Assembly: GCA_018340375.1 (NCBI GenBank)
Contig: JAFFJZ010000003.1
Location: 1,302,001 to 1,366,000 of the forward strand
Direction of reading: 5' to 3'
DNA from: Gonatopus flavifemur
Taxonomy: Eukaryota > Arthropoda > Insecta > Hymenoptera > Dryinidae
Length of the DNA stretch: 64,000 bases
The notes under the pieces are model-generated. The model ran no database searches, had not been told where the DNA came from, and worked only from the letters and a program-made list of their open reading frames with translations. Each line of letters opens with the position of its first letter. Position 1 is the first letter of the stretch. The position numbers and the translations under genes are program-made. Positions 21,255-33,659 of this stretch are shown here, piece by piece.

Positions 21255-23449
21255 TTAAAAACCTAAACGTTTCAAATTGGTCCTACTTATCAATCCGGTG
21301 AGTCTCGTTTTCTCCCCTTGCCAGCTTTTACTTTTACTACGAAACATGCGGAGATCGGCCTCGTGATCCGGATGTTTCATGGGTCTGTATCCTTGGGGAG
21401 CGCAGTACTCCTTATAGGTTTTGTAGAATTGCTCGTACCCACCGTGCAAAAGATACATTTCTGGATAATGGAGGGCCGGATAATGTTCTTTGTTACGTTG
21501 GCGATCGATGCTTCTTAAGAATCTCGAAAGATTCGGTCCACGCTCCCAAGAAAATTCACAATGGAACACCAAAATACTGCGCTTATTCTCGTCGGGTTGG
21601 ATTTCAGGGGTGTGCGTCAAAGGGTTCAACAGAAATTGTTCGATGAGATCTTTGCTGTAGAGATTCACCGCGCCCTTGATATGGCCAGCCTCAAACTCAT
21701 ACGGGTAACGACAATCCACAATTTGGAAGGTACTCACGCGATCGTGAAATTCCCCGTTCATTAGAGAAGCCAACGTTTCAGCGGAGATGGATTTCAAATC
21801 TTCATGATCCCCCGACGCCAGCGGTAAGATGCAAGGTTTACTGAAGTCCCCGGTTAAATCGGAGTCGGTCGTACTACGGTGTATGGCAGAGTCGATGTCC
21901 GCGTGAGCGTCATTCTGGGACAAGCTCCTTTGCAAGCATTTCGGTCGGTGATTAACGATCGCTTCGGGGATTCCTTGATAACTACTCGACTTCCGGGATC
22001 TTTTTACTAGCGTAGGAGTGTCCTCGGACGGCGGTTCGGGTCGTTTGAAGGATCTCACGATCGACGGTGAGGAAAATCTATCGGGGGTATTGGGTTGTCG
22101 GTTTTCGTCGTACGTGAGTTTGGCGGTCGAAGAACTCGCGTTCGGGGAACGAAACAAACAAGAACGTACTTTCGAGAACGGGGGTGTGCCGTTGTTGTTG
22201 TGACTCTTATCAAATCTTTCGTTGGTCAACGAAAGGGACCTTCTCAAGTTATTCATTTTAGTACGTGGGAATTCAGGTGTTGTAGCTTGATCGCACTCCA
22301 TGATCTTCTCCGAACTAGTGGCAACGATCTCACCGGATATCAAACTCGATATTCCGTTTGGGAGTCGCGTCATCTCGTCGAGGTTGTCCATGTCGATCAG
22401 GTCGTTGAAACCATCGTCCATGCTCTCGTAACCGGAAGACAGACTTCTGAACAGCGACGGCTGGGTTCCCCGACGTTTAGTTTGAGGTGACGAACGTATC
22501 GGGGATCGCATCGGACTCCGACATTCCAATGATAAACGTCGAGGAGCGACGCCCAGAGGTTCGGCGAATTGAAATCCATTACAGGATTTGTCTTCTCGAT
22601 CTTGACAGTCGTTCGTCCCGTACCCTCTGTCTTGGTTATTCTGATCATAGTTTTCAAGCGGGTAACGAGCTTTCTTCGTCCCATAAGGATTCTAAATAAA
22701 ATAGAAACAAATGTAGAACTATTTACAAAAACAAAAATGTGCAATTCGAAAGAATGATCGGGAGAGGCAAGTCTATACAATTTCATTCGACGAATAACTA
22801 ATAACAGTCGAATTCGATACAAAGTACGCGTAACCGAATGCTTTAAACTCCCATCTTTTTTAATATTCCAATGGAAGCTTGAATTACAGCGAAAATCTAA
22901 ATTTTTTTTCCAATACGATACTGGGCGAGGGGTTAATATCAAATTTCTATGCCTAGGGCTCAAGATTTTTTCTGCGAATAACTCAAATTTGAAAAATCTA
23001 CCTACTCCCATCTACGATACTGAATTAATTTTTCATAAACCAAAGAATATGACCTTTGCCCGCTAAATTTGAATAAGAATGGAATCTTCCTTACCTTGTA
23101 CGGACTAGACTCCAAATTGAGATTGCGAATAGGAATACTATTCTCTTTGTTCATAGATGGCGACACGTTATCCGAATTCATCAAGCGTCGAGATGCCATA
23201 CCGAGTAACCGGCGGGCCTTCGGTTTAGATTTCATAGACTCTTCCGGGGTACTTCGTATATTGAAGGCATTGTTGAAGAGCCTGTAAACAAGAAAAATAA
23301 ATATTTAAAGCCCATCGATGGAATCGATGAAAAATTTACTTGGATTGCCAAAGATTCATACGCACTGTCGAATTATGATCTACAACTACATTAGGTACAT
23401 TGTAATTCGAACGTGAAAACAAGTCTTTGACAACATAACCTCCAAACAT
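21255..23449 (-). CDS. cdc25: Cdc25-type dual-specificity phosphatase (M-phase inducer)
   Basis: Removes inhibitory phosphates from CDK1/2 and so triggers mitotic or S-phase entry; acts in nucleus and cytoplasm. Three coding exons: 23340-23449, 23095-23281 and 21255-22691 (1734 nt, 577 aa). The introns are GT-AG, the first only 58 nt. The start (MFGGYVVKDL) is the first ATG after an in-frame stop. The N-terminal half is Ser-rich and probably disordered. It has a KEN box (residues 82-84), DDGFND (191-196), and three RSLS motifs fitting Chk1-type sites that can bind 14-3-3. The C-terminal rhodanese-like catalytic domain spans about 390-520: IVDCRYPYEFEAGHIKGAVN, then HCEFSWERGP with Cys477 and Arg483, then YPALHYPEMYLLHGGY. 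The loop has Trp481 where the human and Drosophila proteins, as I recall them, have Ser. Only one Cdc25 is visible, so string or twine orthology cannot be assigned. Confidence 0.96.
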
Positions 23450-23941
23450 AACCAACTCAAATCAATAACAATAATTGCGTATACTTTTATTCAACGTGAC
23501 TCGCAAGTTCTATCAGAGCTCGAATACAGAGATATCAACGGTGATCTAATAGGAAAAGGAGAACCAAAAGAAAAAACACGTGCAAAATTTGTTTATTCGT
23601 GTGTGAGAGAAGATTCGACTACGTACAGACGATTGAAAATAATTTCATCGAAAACAATAGATGTGAAAGATTTCTAATATAGAATGAAATTGCAAATGAG
23701 GAAAAGAATGAAACAAGAGTGCAGCAAACAACACACGAGAAAACCTTTTAATTGACGATCACATATCATACCGATGATAATCTCAACTATATCTTGATAC
23801 GGTGTCAACTGAATTCCATCCACAATATATTTATTCGATCGATAATTCATTTATTTTGTTCATTTCGAATGTAAAACAACACATTTCGCGTTCATGGATC
23901 GAATAGAATTGTATCATGGGCGAAATTTTTTTTCCCGAAAA

Positions 23942-23952
23942 TTGGCGCGAAA
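23942..23952 (-). promoter_or_regulatory. Candidate E2F site upstream of Cdc25
   Basis: The - strand reads TTTCGCGCCAA, matching the E2F consensus TTTSGCGC. A second TTTCGGGAAA lies about 10 bp away (23931-23940). It is about 490 bp upstream of the Cdc25 start codon in a non-coding stretch. Cell-cycle genes, including vertebrate CDC25A, are known E2F targets, so the placement makes sense. Function is inferred. Confidence 0.45.
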
Positions 23953-24739
23953 CTGAGACAGACGACGATGCGGTGTATACAAGCTTTCGATGTGTTACGT
24001 GGGAAACGGAAGTAATCGCGCGAGCGCACGTAATGATATCAAAAGATTTATCACATACGACTTAATGGACTTTTTATTCTTCAACTCAATAGAGATTTGA
24101 TTTACAAAGTCAAAAGAGTTACTTCAACGTTTTTCTATCTGTTTTCAACGAAATATTGGATTTCTTATTAGGAATCGTTCTTAAAAATCGATGTAAGAAT
24201 TTTTACGCGCTTCCGAACGAGGGTCTCAAGAGACGAAACGAACAAAAATGGATGAGATATCAACATTGAAGTCAAACGTAAAAAGTCAACGCGATTCTTC
24301 GCTGAATCCCACGTGTCGAAATACTACTTCGATCGTCGTTGTCAGGAGAAATAAAATCGATTAAGAACACACTTCATCCTTGATTTTTCACTACACTTGT
24401 TTCCATTAGCGTTTTTCAGTTGGGTGTGTTTTTTTGAAAATCACGTGTACACGAATGTTCCTTTCCTACATGTATATCGTGAGAAAGATTGAAAGAAAGA
24501 AAAAAAAATATTGTTTTTCAACGATCGAATTCAAATCAAATATACCTTGTACATTGACACACATCACACGAGTCAGTGACATTTTCCCACAACATGTTCG
24601 AGGAAATGTTCGATACTTTTGTTTCGGTATTCAAATGATTGAACTAATAATAATCGGTACTACAATTGTTCATCAGTTGGACAATATTGTCAACCGAAAC
24701 CACGAGAGTTGTTCAGCGGATGTTATTTTCACTTGATGC

Positions 24740-25030
24740 CGTGCAATGCCGGCTAATCGATCACACGATGTGCATGGACGACGATGGTGTTTCTCCCGCT
24801 AAGTCAGTCCCGGGCTCGCGCTAAAGGCATCCGTACGAACGTCGGCGAACAACTGACTGTCGGTCCGGGTCGACGTTTCGAATCCAGTCCAATGGAAATC
24901 CATGCCTCGCCTGCCTCGGTTTTTTGAAAGAGGGACGTGAGCGCGTGCGCGAGCGAGTACCATTACCTACCCGCAGGAAGCAGGGAGCAGGGCGGTGGTT
25001 AACTGCCCCCTGTCGAACGACGGCTCAGTT
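24740..25030. promoter_or_regulatory. GC- and CpG-rich patch upstream of Cdc25
   Basis: This stretch is clearly richer in GC and CpG (for example GCGCGTGCGCGAGCGAG near 24945) than the AT-rich surroundings. It lies about 1.3-1.6 kb upstream of the Cdc25 start. It could hold the Cdc25 transcription start with a 5' UTR intron, or a promoter of an unseen + strand transcript. I see no TATA box or convincing exon. Confidence 0.3.
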
Positions 25031-25808
25031 ATAATACGTATGTACTATTATTATTGTACGAATTTATGTATTACGCTACAGAGGTGGGGGAAAGGGACAA
25101 AGAGAATCAACCAATGGGAAGAGCGGGAATCGCTCCGCGCCTAAAAACCACCTTCCGTCTTCGCCGTTCACCCGGTTCACCGTTCTCTCTCCGTGGTCAC
25201 CACTTTTGGGGTTGCTACCGCTGTGGGGGGTCTCTTTTTCCATCCACGCGAAACTCGGACAGAAGTGGAATACACGTTTGGCGGAATGTACGAAAGCCAG
25301 AATATGATTCGGAATATAATATTTTTTACTTATTCCATGACTTATTTCAAATTTCGTTTTTCGAAACTTTTGGAGTTTTTTATTGTTCATGCGTAATGAA
25401 TTCCTGGTTCATTAAAATTGTTTCCGGAATGACATAACGGGAGTTCATGTGGAATATAGATCTGCTTTGTGGAATCGGTGAGTTCAATGTTTGGAGCATC
25501 AACGAATGCTTCCAGTGTATTCGAATAACTCGTTAATATCCCAGACATTGAACTCTTTCGGAACTCTTCGTGGATTCATCAGATTGAAAAGAATTCTATT
25601 CTGGTGATCCTCGGTCGAACATTTATCCTTGATCCGCAGATCCAAAATAATCTAATGAGTTATCTCAACTATAGAAGTTTGTCATATGTACACGAGAAAG
25701 ATATTATCTTATGTATTACTTTGTGAGAATCGTAGCGGAGGACTATATCTGCAGTTTAGTCCCTATTAATGTTAATGGCAACAGGAGTTCAACAGGAGTA
25801 TGTACGGA
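25031..25808. other. Intergenic sequence with transposon-like pieces
   Basis: The segment 25425-25455 (TGACATAACGGGAGTTCAT) closely matches 5537-5556 in the centre of the 361-bp MITE, so transposon-derived sequence is present. The open frame at 25054-25437 has no recognisable motif and I do not support it as a gene. Confidence 0.4.
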
Positions 25809-26213
25809 ACCCAGGTGTTAACACACGAGAATCCCGACTAAATTGTGACAAAAAGAACCTTGAGTTCAAGAGTTTCAAAAAGAATTAGATTAATGTCCGG
25901 AACATTGAACTCCTCCAGAGCTCCATATAAATTCATTAGTTCGAGAAGAGTTCTCGAAGGATTTCTATTCTTGTTAATTTTGAAACAGGAACTCTTGAAC
26001 AAGTCTTATAGAATACAAAGAGTTTCAAAAAGAATTTGATTCATGAGACATTTACAAATTCTCTTGTAATTCTATGAAACTTCCTTGGAAATTTCAACGG
26101 AACTCGCGAATGTCTGACGAATCGAATTCTTTTTGAAACTCTTTTGATCCTAAAAGGGTTTTCAAAGAGTTCTTTTTTTAGAATTAATTTGAGATTTTTG
26201 TTTGCTATCTGGG
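25809..26213. mobile_element. Longer element of the CCCAGAT family, about 405 bp
   Basis: It starts ACCCAGGTGTTAACACACGA and ends TTTGCTATCTGGG, the same ends as the short hairpins at 3889 and 27091. Inside, AGAGTTTCAAAAAGAATT occurs twice directly (about 25865 and 26020) and once inverted (AATTCTTTTTGAAACTCTTT near 26124). It has no coding capacity. Confidence 0.5.
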
Positions 26214-27090
26214 ACTTCACCGTAAAGTGTGGTAATTTCTTAGGTAACTTTCTCCCGCGTGTAGGAGATTCGATGATATATGAATATATGAGGAGCTATT
26301 GATTGCGATTGAGATAAGATTTGAGAACATTCATTGCGGATGAAGTTTGAAAAAAAACAATGGGGTGTTCGAATTAAGCGATAAGGCATTCGTGTCTCAT
26401 GATTCTAATCTCTAATTCATTTCGCACCTACGACAATTAATTAGCGATATTTGATCTATGATCGGTACATCAAATAAAAATCAATGATAACATATTAATG
26501 AAGAAAAAACCATCAACCGATTTCCTGTATTAAGGAATTCGATACGATCTCCCTTCCTATTTGCTCTTTCATACAGCCTCACCTTTTATAATCCCAGATG
26601 CACCTTGGCCGCTCTCAAGGATAGGCTGCAGGTATTACCGGACCCACTTTTTTTATTCTTTGGGTCACAATACTTCACCTGATCTCCAAGACCACCCTCG
26701 CATTCTTAGAAGATTTGCACACACGCAAGAATATATATATTCCCACGTGATGGATGTGTACTTTGATTTAAAATTATCTGAGGGATTTAAACAAACGATA
26801 TTTTGATTACGAGTTTTGTAATTTAATTGATAATCCCACTGTGAAATGTTGAATATTCGTTCCGTAGAAGTGGATTTTCACCTTATTAAAGTGGAAAAAC
26901 TCACTCTTATGGAATGAAATTGTCACTTCAAGAATATTAGAGAGCATCCGACGATCGATTCCGTACATTAATCGTTGAATAAGTGAAGATTTCATAATGA
27001 AAAATTTCATCTACTTCTATCGAAAGTTAATGTTTCAGGAGGTCCCATCAGAGAATGTTAATTTAACAATAAAGACCTTCGATTCAACTC

Positions 27091-27177
27091 CCCAGATAGC
27101 ACGAGAGTTCTAAAAGAGTTCTTTAGGAATAGATTGTATTCGTTACGAGCTTTTTTAGAACTCCTGTGCTATCTGGG
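27091..27177. mobile_element. Hairpin MITE with CCCAGATAGC ends
   Basis: CCCAGATAGCACGAGAGTTC at the left is mirrored by GAACTCCTGTGCTATCTGGG at the right, 87 bp in total, with AGAGTTCT/AGAACTC pairing inside. It is the cleanest copy of this family in the window. Confidence 0.75.
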
Positions 27178-29359
27178 TCTTTCATGGACTAAACGAACAT
27201 GTAATTGGTTCTGTTACAACATAAACTTCCTCCATTGCATCGCGTAGAAGATAAATTTTTCACTATTTTTGTTCTTTGAAGAAGAGCAGGTCGACTCTTC
27301 AAGTATGAACTTTAAGATTTCCACGATTTCGAACAATTGTAATTCTTCAATCCTCAATTTCAATTATTTCAGACACAGAGGAAGAGAATTAAGATTGAAA
27401 GAAAAACTCGATATTTTTTCAAGGAAAACAATTTTCTGTGCTGATTTGGAAGTTGAAATCTGCCGAAGTTCCATAATGGAATATCGAATTCGTAAGAATC
27501 CTGTCTTTTGAGAAAGGAATGAGTGGGTAAGCGATTTATCGAAATAACTCAATATCGTGACTAATTCGATTCCTCAAGCCTTACACGCACAACAATAATT
27601 GATCCCGTTTCGTCAAGTTTCTTGTAACGACAATAAATCACATACAACCGACAATAATGTCCAACGGAATATTCCGGCATCGACACCGATATTCTCTTTA
27701 TTTCATTTCAGACTAATTCGGTTTAAGCTCTTTTGTGAATCACATACAGAGTTTTATTTGGCACCCCTTTCGTGAAAAGACATTTCCACATGGAATCGAC
27801 CTGGTTTTGCCTTGCAATGACGACGGCAGGTAATAAGATCCAAAGAGTCGTACTGTATACCTCTTTCTTGTTTTTTTTCCACTCTTCTTCGGGATTTCAA
27901 CCAACGATCGTTTTTGATGAAGAATTTTTAGTTCGATTGAGTTATGTTCGTCCTGAATTCTATCTTCCAAGACAAAAACAACCCATGAAGAATGACACTC
28001 GTTTTGTCTCTGTATCAACTCTTGTTATTCGCAATCGAATTGACCATTAGCGATAATTCGTTTGAAAAGGGTACGATGTCGAGATATTGTGTTGGATGTT
28101 TAATAGTAATGAGGATCGCCCCGGGATATCAATTGTTCCTTCTTTTTTTGTAATTCTTATGCACGGAATTCATTCCACGTACGCGCAAATGTGTCGCAAT
28201 TAAAGATGATGAATATTCGAGGTATCGAGGGGTTTTTCGCCTCTCCGCGGAATAAAATAACAAAAAACTTTTGATGGACGGTGTTAACGGTTCTAACCTC
28301 TGGTCTTGGTAGTACCTCATTAATAATTTCTTTGAGAGTGGGTATCCTTTTTTTGTCTTCGTAGCCCATCCCTATTATGTTTGAACGAGGAATAAATTTA
28401 TACGATTTATCTTTCAATCTCAAACCTTCAGGAAATTACAAACAATATTTTAGTACAAAATATTCTCCTTGCCAGATAAATAGTTTCTTTGGTCGATAGG
28501 ATATTCAATCGAATAATATAGTAGAATGTTTGCTCCAAATGAATTCATCATTTCCATTTATGCCGATGAATATTTTTTAGACGTAGAAGGAATGAGTATT
28601 TTTCCCAGAGTATTCTCTCGCCTTCGAGGAAGTTATAAGGAGGGAATACTATAAAATCTACCAGAGGGTTGAAATTACCTGAGTAGGTTGTTTGATCGAA
28701 GTTGTATGTATATTTCGACAAGTTCGTGTACGAAAAACGGATTATTCGGTGTTCGATATTGTTTCGGCAGGGACTTAATTCTGGACTTTCTCTTCGGTGG
28801 TTCACATGGATGTAATTATTTCATCAGGAATTCACGTATTCGAAACATACAAATGAGTTTTTAGTGTCTTTTAATAAGTCTTCGAACGGAGATCATATTT
28901 ATGGATCGAATGGCCTAAGGGATCTAGATGGATTTGATTATAATAAGATATATAAAACATATTCCTCGACGTAAAATTCAATACATCCCAATTTGGGGCC
29001 CTCATATTCTAAAAATACATCTTTTATCCGATTCATTCGTTAACTTATTATTTATCTCTATTTGTTTGGATAATCGAATCATTATACATCATTTTATTTC
29101 AAAATTAAAACAGAGACGATTTTTACAGGGCGGAAAACAGATTTTTACAGATTCACCGAAATCATTCTTGCTCAGTCGAAATTGCATTCGATACACCATT
29201 GCAACGGTGAAATGTACGGTTTTTTGAGAACATCGGACGTATTCATGTATGTTCAAAAGCATATTTTTTTTTGTAATACTTTGTAATTCCTTTGCAATAA
29301 GATTTTGTTATTGTATCCCAGGGATACAGAAGGAAATTATAAAAGTTCGAAGCATAACC

Positions 29360-29553
29360 CCGCATAAAATAATTGAGCTGTAGTAGTCAAAGGGCTAGCA
29401 CGAACACGGACAGGCATCAAATTAACTCCTGTAGCTAAATTTCAACTATGCCAGCGGAAAGTCTACATTTGTAGACAATCTATTTCTCGTAGGAGCTAAA
29501 ATTCAGCTGCGGAACTGGCTACTTGGCGGTTGCAGCTGAATCATTTTTTCCGC
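29360..29553. mobile_element. Palindromic MITE rich in AGCTG motifs, copy 1
   Basis: It has the same organisation as the clearer copy at 57858-58083: AGCTGTAGTAG and GCTAGCACGAACACGGACAG at the left, TGTAGCTAAATTTC and its inverse in the middle, and GGTTGCAGCTGAAT...TTTTTTCCG at the right. The inner right arm is shortened. Confidence 0.65.
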
Positions 29554-32000
29554 CCGCGACAACGCGTTGCTTCGAGTTTTTAAATTGAGATTCTCACAAT
29601 TTGTTTTTTTCTGATGAATTGTGAGTTTTCTTCAAAGCACTTCGTTCTCATTTCACCAAGTTAATCGAACCACAATTTCCTCCGTATATCCTACAAATTT
29701 GTTATCATAGTTTCGCATTTGGTTAAGCGTTCAATCGAATGCTCTCACACGCCGTGGGATATGAGTGTTTCGTACCCAGATGGAATTCTTTGTGTGAATA
29801 TTGAGCAGCCATATGGAATTTTCAAGAGAAAACGATTTTTTTGGGATGAAATCGAAGACAGGGATGTCAAGGATCTCATTCCTCGAATTGGTATTTTTTT
29901 TCAGGCGACGCATCGATAATTGAGTCAGGAAGCACTGGGACAAGTGGGCGTTACTGGGTTGACGTATGAGGGAAGCGTATAAAATGAAATAATGAGATAA
30001 AACCACACAATGGAAATCAGGTTATTGAATACCGAAATAATGGGAAGCACAAAGTGTGTCGATAGACGAATGAGGCATTAATAAATCAAACTGGGAGGGA
30101 AGGGGAAAGGAGGTAATCAAAAGTATATTGATCGAAGAGGGTAATTCACGGAATTATGCGTGAATCGAATAAAGGGAAATAATTGATCGTAGTAATAATT
30201 TATTCATTCATACATCCATTCTTCCATTCATATATCTCACACATAATCCGGTTGGTGGGGTGAGAATAAAGTAATCGGATTCGACTGGAATCTACATCAT
30301 TGATTGCGTGTAATGGAATTACATTTTCAATTTCATACCTCCACTTCGAGACTAAAGGAAATTGAGGGAGTCCATTTTTCTTTTCCCGAAAGTCTGTATG
30401 CGCTTTATTGACTCCTTCATTATCTCTGGATTGCTCAGAAACTCAACCCTTTGTTCCAAGATCCTGCACATCCGCTTTTTCTTTCTAAAACTCCGTAGGT
30501 TATGCGCAGAAAAGTCATTCGCTTGGGAGAAGGATAGCCTAATTTCTCCTGTATTGGCAAAAGTTTAGCTGGGGGCTGTTCACTCGTGTTTCTGCAACGA
30601 GATAAAATACGTTCCGTATATAGTCAATGGAAGGTAGGCATCGCATTTGAGATAAATATATAACCTGACGGCAAGCGAAACGTTCGTTGAGTTTTGAAAA
30701 AAATAAATTATAATCCTTTTATTTCTCCTCTCCTGCCCCCGTTATCCTCATTTTCAAGTCACCCAAAGCTTACCTGTTCTCGTACGAGAGGTTTCTCGTA
30801 TTTTTTATATTCGATATGTGTCTTCTCAAACCTCCCCTATACCGTTTCCCATCGCGCTAAATAGGAGTGAGACGAAACCTCCCTCCCTGTGAGATACTTT
30901 ATGATCAAATCCGCGCGTATACCTACGTGATGTATGTACTAAATCTAGAAAGCCTTTTTTTATCAGTTCTTATTATATCAGACAAGGATATTCCATGGTT
31001 AATTCAATTCGGAGGATCCACTGTGAAAGAAAATTGCCAAAATTATTTTTGAATGTAAATTCTGCATGGAAGGAAGAAGAAGGGTTCGTTTGATAAAGCT
31101 TATTTGAAGGTTCGAGAAATCACAAATTAACGAGAGGCATTTGCGAGTAATATGGTGAGGTCAGGCACTCGGTAACGTCGTTTCCCGCTTACAGGTATGA
31201 AAAGGAGTGTCTGAAAGAGAGCGAGAGAGGTTCTACCGCCGTGACGTGAGCCAACGCGTTAAAATGCGGTGGGGGGTATTTTGATTTCTTGGTCGTGTGG
31301 CTCGAGACGGTATTGTAGGAGTACACCCTCTTGAGCTTGGAACAATCACGTGCGAAGAAATCCACCCTTCTCGTTGGGGTTCGAAAGGAACTTTTAGGCA
31401 CTCAGGGGTTCGATTAAGCGAAACGACAGCAGCTGATCCTATCCTTAGGGCATAAGTCAATAAGTACGTTGGACGTACATGAAACCACGACGCCGATCTC
31501 TGAGCAATAACGAATAATGAAACGAATGAGAAGATCGATCAACACGATAGTATCCTTCCAATTAGTTTTACTCTTGGTTCAATTATACTAGTCTAAGGTT
31601 TTGAAAAATTGAAGAGTTCTTTTTGGATGTGAAATTTTCGTATATTATATGAAATAAGGACTCTAAGATCGTACAGAGCGTATGAAGGTATCATGGAGAA
31701 AAAGCTCATCGTACAACGAACGGTTTTGGATCATTTATCAAGAAATGTTTTCTGTTTCAAAAACATATAATTACCTGCAGTCTCCAACACGTAGATCCCC
31801 TAAAGAACACTGACATTTGCCCGATTTGGACCATTGTGGATTCAATGTTTCAATATGATCAGCATATTCAACGGTAAATCGTTTCAAATTTCCATATATC
31901 TTAGGATTCCTTCGTACGAGTGATGAGATGTCCTTATACATCTATAACTGACATTGCGACAAATCCATCAGTCCTCCCTGGAAAAATGTATACACAGGTT

Positions 32001-32110
32001 ACACGGAGAGAAATTTAATTGGAAAGATTAACATTCTATTCGCAAACTAGAACTATTCGGTAAATTCAGACAAAAACTTGTAATCTTTCCAATTCAATTT
32101 CTCTGTGCGT
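32001..32110. mobile_element. Short internally deleted copy of the ACACGGAGAG MITE
   Basis: ACACGGAGAGAAATTTAATT at the left and AATTCAATTTCTCTGTGCGT at the right, with the shared CTAGAACTATTCGG core between them. It is 110 bp against 361 bp for the copy at 5400, the central nested palindrome being gone. Confidence 0.8.
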
Positions 32111-32598
32111 ATGCATGCATTAGCGAACTGTGAGAATAAATTGTAGAATATTGGGGCATCCCTGAGATTCAGTTTTTGGTTTAGCATGTTGAGTTTCGTG
32201 AGATGAAAGTGAATCTGTCTTTTCACCGAAGGTTAAAACAAAAAAAAAAGAGTACGAAAAATCGTTCCTTCAGCCTCGCACACCATACGTTACCGACACA
32301 GAAGATTACCTTCTTTCTTCCGCACTTTTTCTCCCTCTCTCACTCCTGCGGTCTATCTATCTGTCTTGTCGGCATACATGTGTACTCGATGGTGCACATG
32401 CTTTGCACATACGATATACGCGCAAGAAGCAAGGTATAATGTACACGGGGGTAGCCTCAGCTGTGCCTGTCGTGAAAACTAGGGAACCAGGGGTTGGGAA
32501 CCCCCTCGTACACAGCTGCTATAGATCATGCACCTCTATCGCCGCCACCGTCCCCATTCCCACCTCACTTCTATTATCCATCTCGGCATCGTCACCGT

Positions 32599-32601
<3 letters not shown>

Positions 32602-32648
<47 letters not shown>
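32602..32648. repeat. (CT)n microsatellite
   Basis: About 23 CT dinucleotides without interruption. It accounts for the Ser-Leu runs in the open frames at 32403-32759. Confidence 0.95.
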
Positions 32649-32650
<2 letters not shown>

Positions 32651-33500
32651 GACATATGTTCAATTTATTATACAACATTTGCAAGCTTCCTTGATTATAA
32701 CAATTTGCAATGCAAAAATCAATAATGAACTTGCGTTTTACTCACGAGGGAAAATGTGAAATTATTAAAACTGTAGGGGATTATGAATTTGTGCATAATT
32801 TTATCTTCTTGCGGAATTTCAGGTTCATAATTTTATACTTTTTTTATATTATCTCATTCGAAACGTGATAGATATTTGAAAGCATGTCGTTGGAAGCTCC
32901 GTGTCGATTATTCTTTGCAAAACTGCGGAAGGAAAAAATGAAATTTATCGGTCACAAAATTTTTATACTCCCACTTCGTTATGGACTTGATCAGTCTTTG
33001 GTAAGTGAAAACTAATCGAAGTTTAATGATCACAGCTGTGGATGATTATGAAAATTGTTCCATTTGCTAATACTAATATTCCTGGTAGAGTATTTTTCTA
33101 CTTTAGGCTCGACCAATTTGAAATCACGGAAACTCTTGAGCTACGATATGACACCCATTGGTTTTATGAAATATCCAAGTGTTCTGGAGATGAAAAGTGA
33201 TCCTACAGGGAGTAGAATTAACATTGAGATTCATAAGGCAAAACAACGGTTGGTCAACTATACCACATCCCTTAAATATATTCTTTCCTACGCTTGGAGA
33301 GTTTAGCGGGGATATTTTCGGACAGCCTCTCAATTAAATACCGATGAATGGTTTAATCTTCCAACTAATTCTGCACCGAAAACAATAATCAACGCAAAGG
33401 CATCGGTTTCCGACCACCATTCCCACTATCCAACCACCTGATACTTTTTCAAAGATTAATTATTTGAATACTCATGTAAATGAATCATGTGCATCATGAA

Positions 33501-33659
33501 TATCTAGTTGCTGGAATTAATCAACTAACTCTAGAATTTGTTGACATTTGGATAACTAAAACAGGCGTTCGCTCAACTAAATTCGAATTTAATTTCTTTG
33601 ACTTTAGTCGCTGTTACTGATTTAGAGTTGCCTTTACTACAGCTTTTATAACCGGTTTC
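33501..33659. mobile_element. Dispersed element with CTAGTTGCTGGAA and GAAACCGGT ends
   Basis: Its reverse complement (GAAACCGGTTATAAAAGCTG, then GGCAACT, GTAACAGC, AATTTAGTTGAGC) closely matches 49381-49470. Both copies also carry TATCTAGTTGCTGGAA next to one end. Two dispersed, inverted copies of the same sequence indicate a transposable element. Confidence 0.6.

Larger units (their letters stand above)
26214..31140. other. Gene-poor intergenic or intronic sequence
   Basis: AT-rich and without supported coding regions. It contains palindromic elements at 27091-27177 and 29360-29553. If a large gene spans this region, its exons are not visible here. Confidence 0.5.
31140..32700. other. GC-raised stretch with candidate regulatory DNA
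   Basis: The parts 31140-31480 and 32440-32600 are richer in GC and CpG than their surroundings, and the second is followed by a long CT repeat. No reading frame has recognisable domains. It could be regulatory or part of a non-coding transcript; the sequence alone does not decide. Confidence 0.25.

Noticed and set aside
22397..23011. 204-codon frame on the - strand across the Cdc25 intron
   Set aside because: It runs through the intron and a wrong frame of the Cdc25 exon. The correct frame continues the Cdc25 protein with proper splice sites.
25054..25437. 127-codon frame downstream of the CpG-rich patch
   Set aside because: No domain or splice support; part of it matches transposon sequence in the MITE at 5400.
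32403..32759. Ser-Leu repeat open frames
   Set aside because: They are translations of the (CT)n microsatellite.
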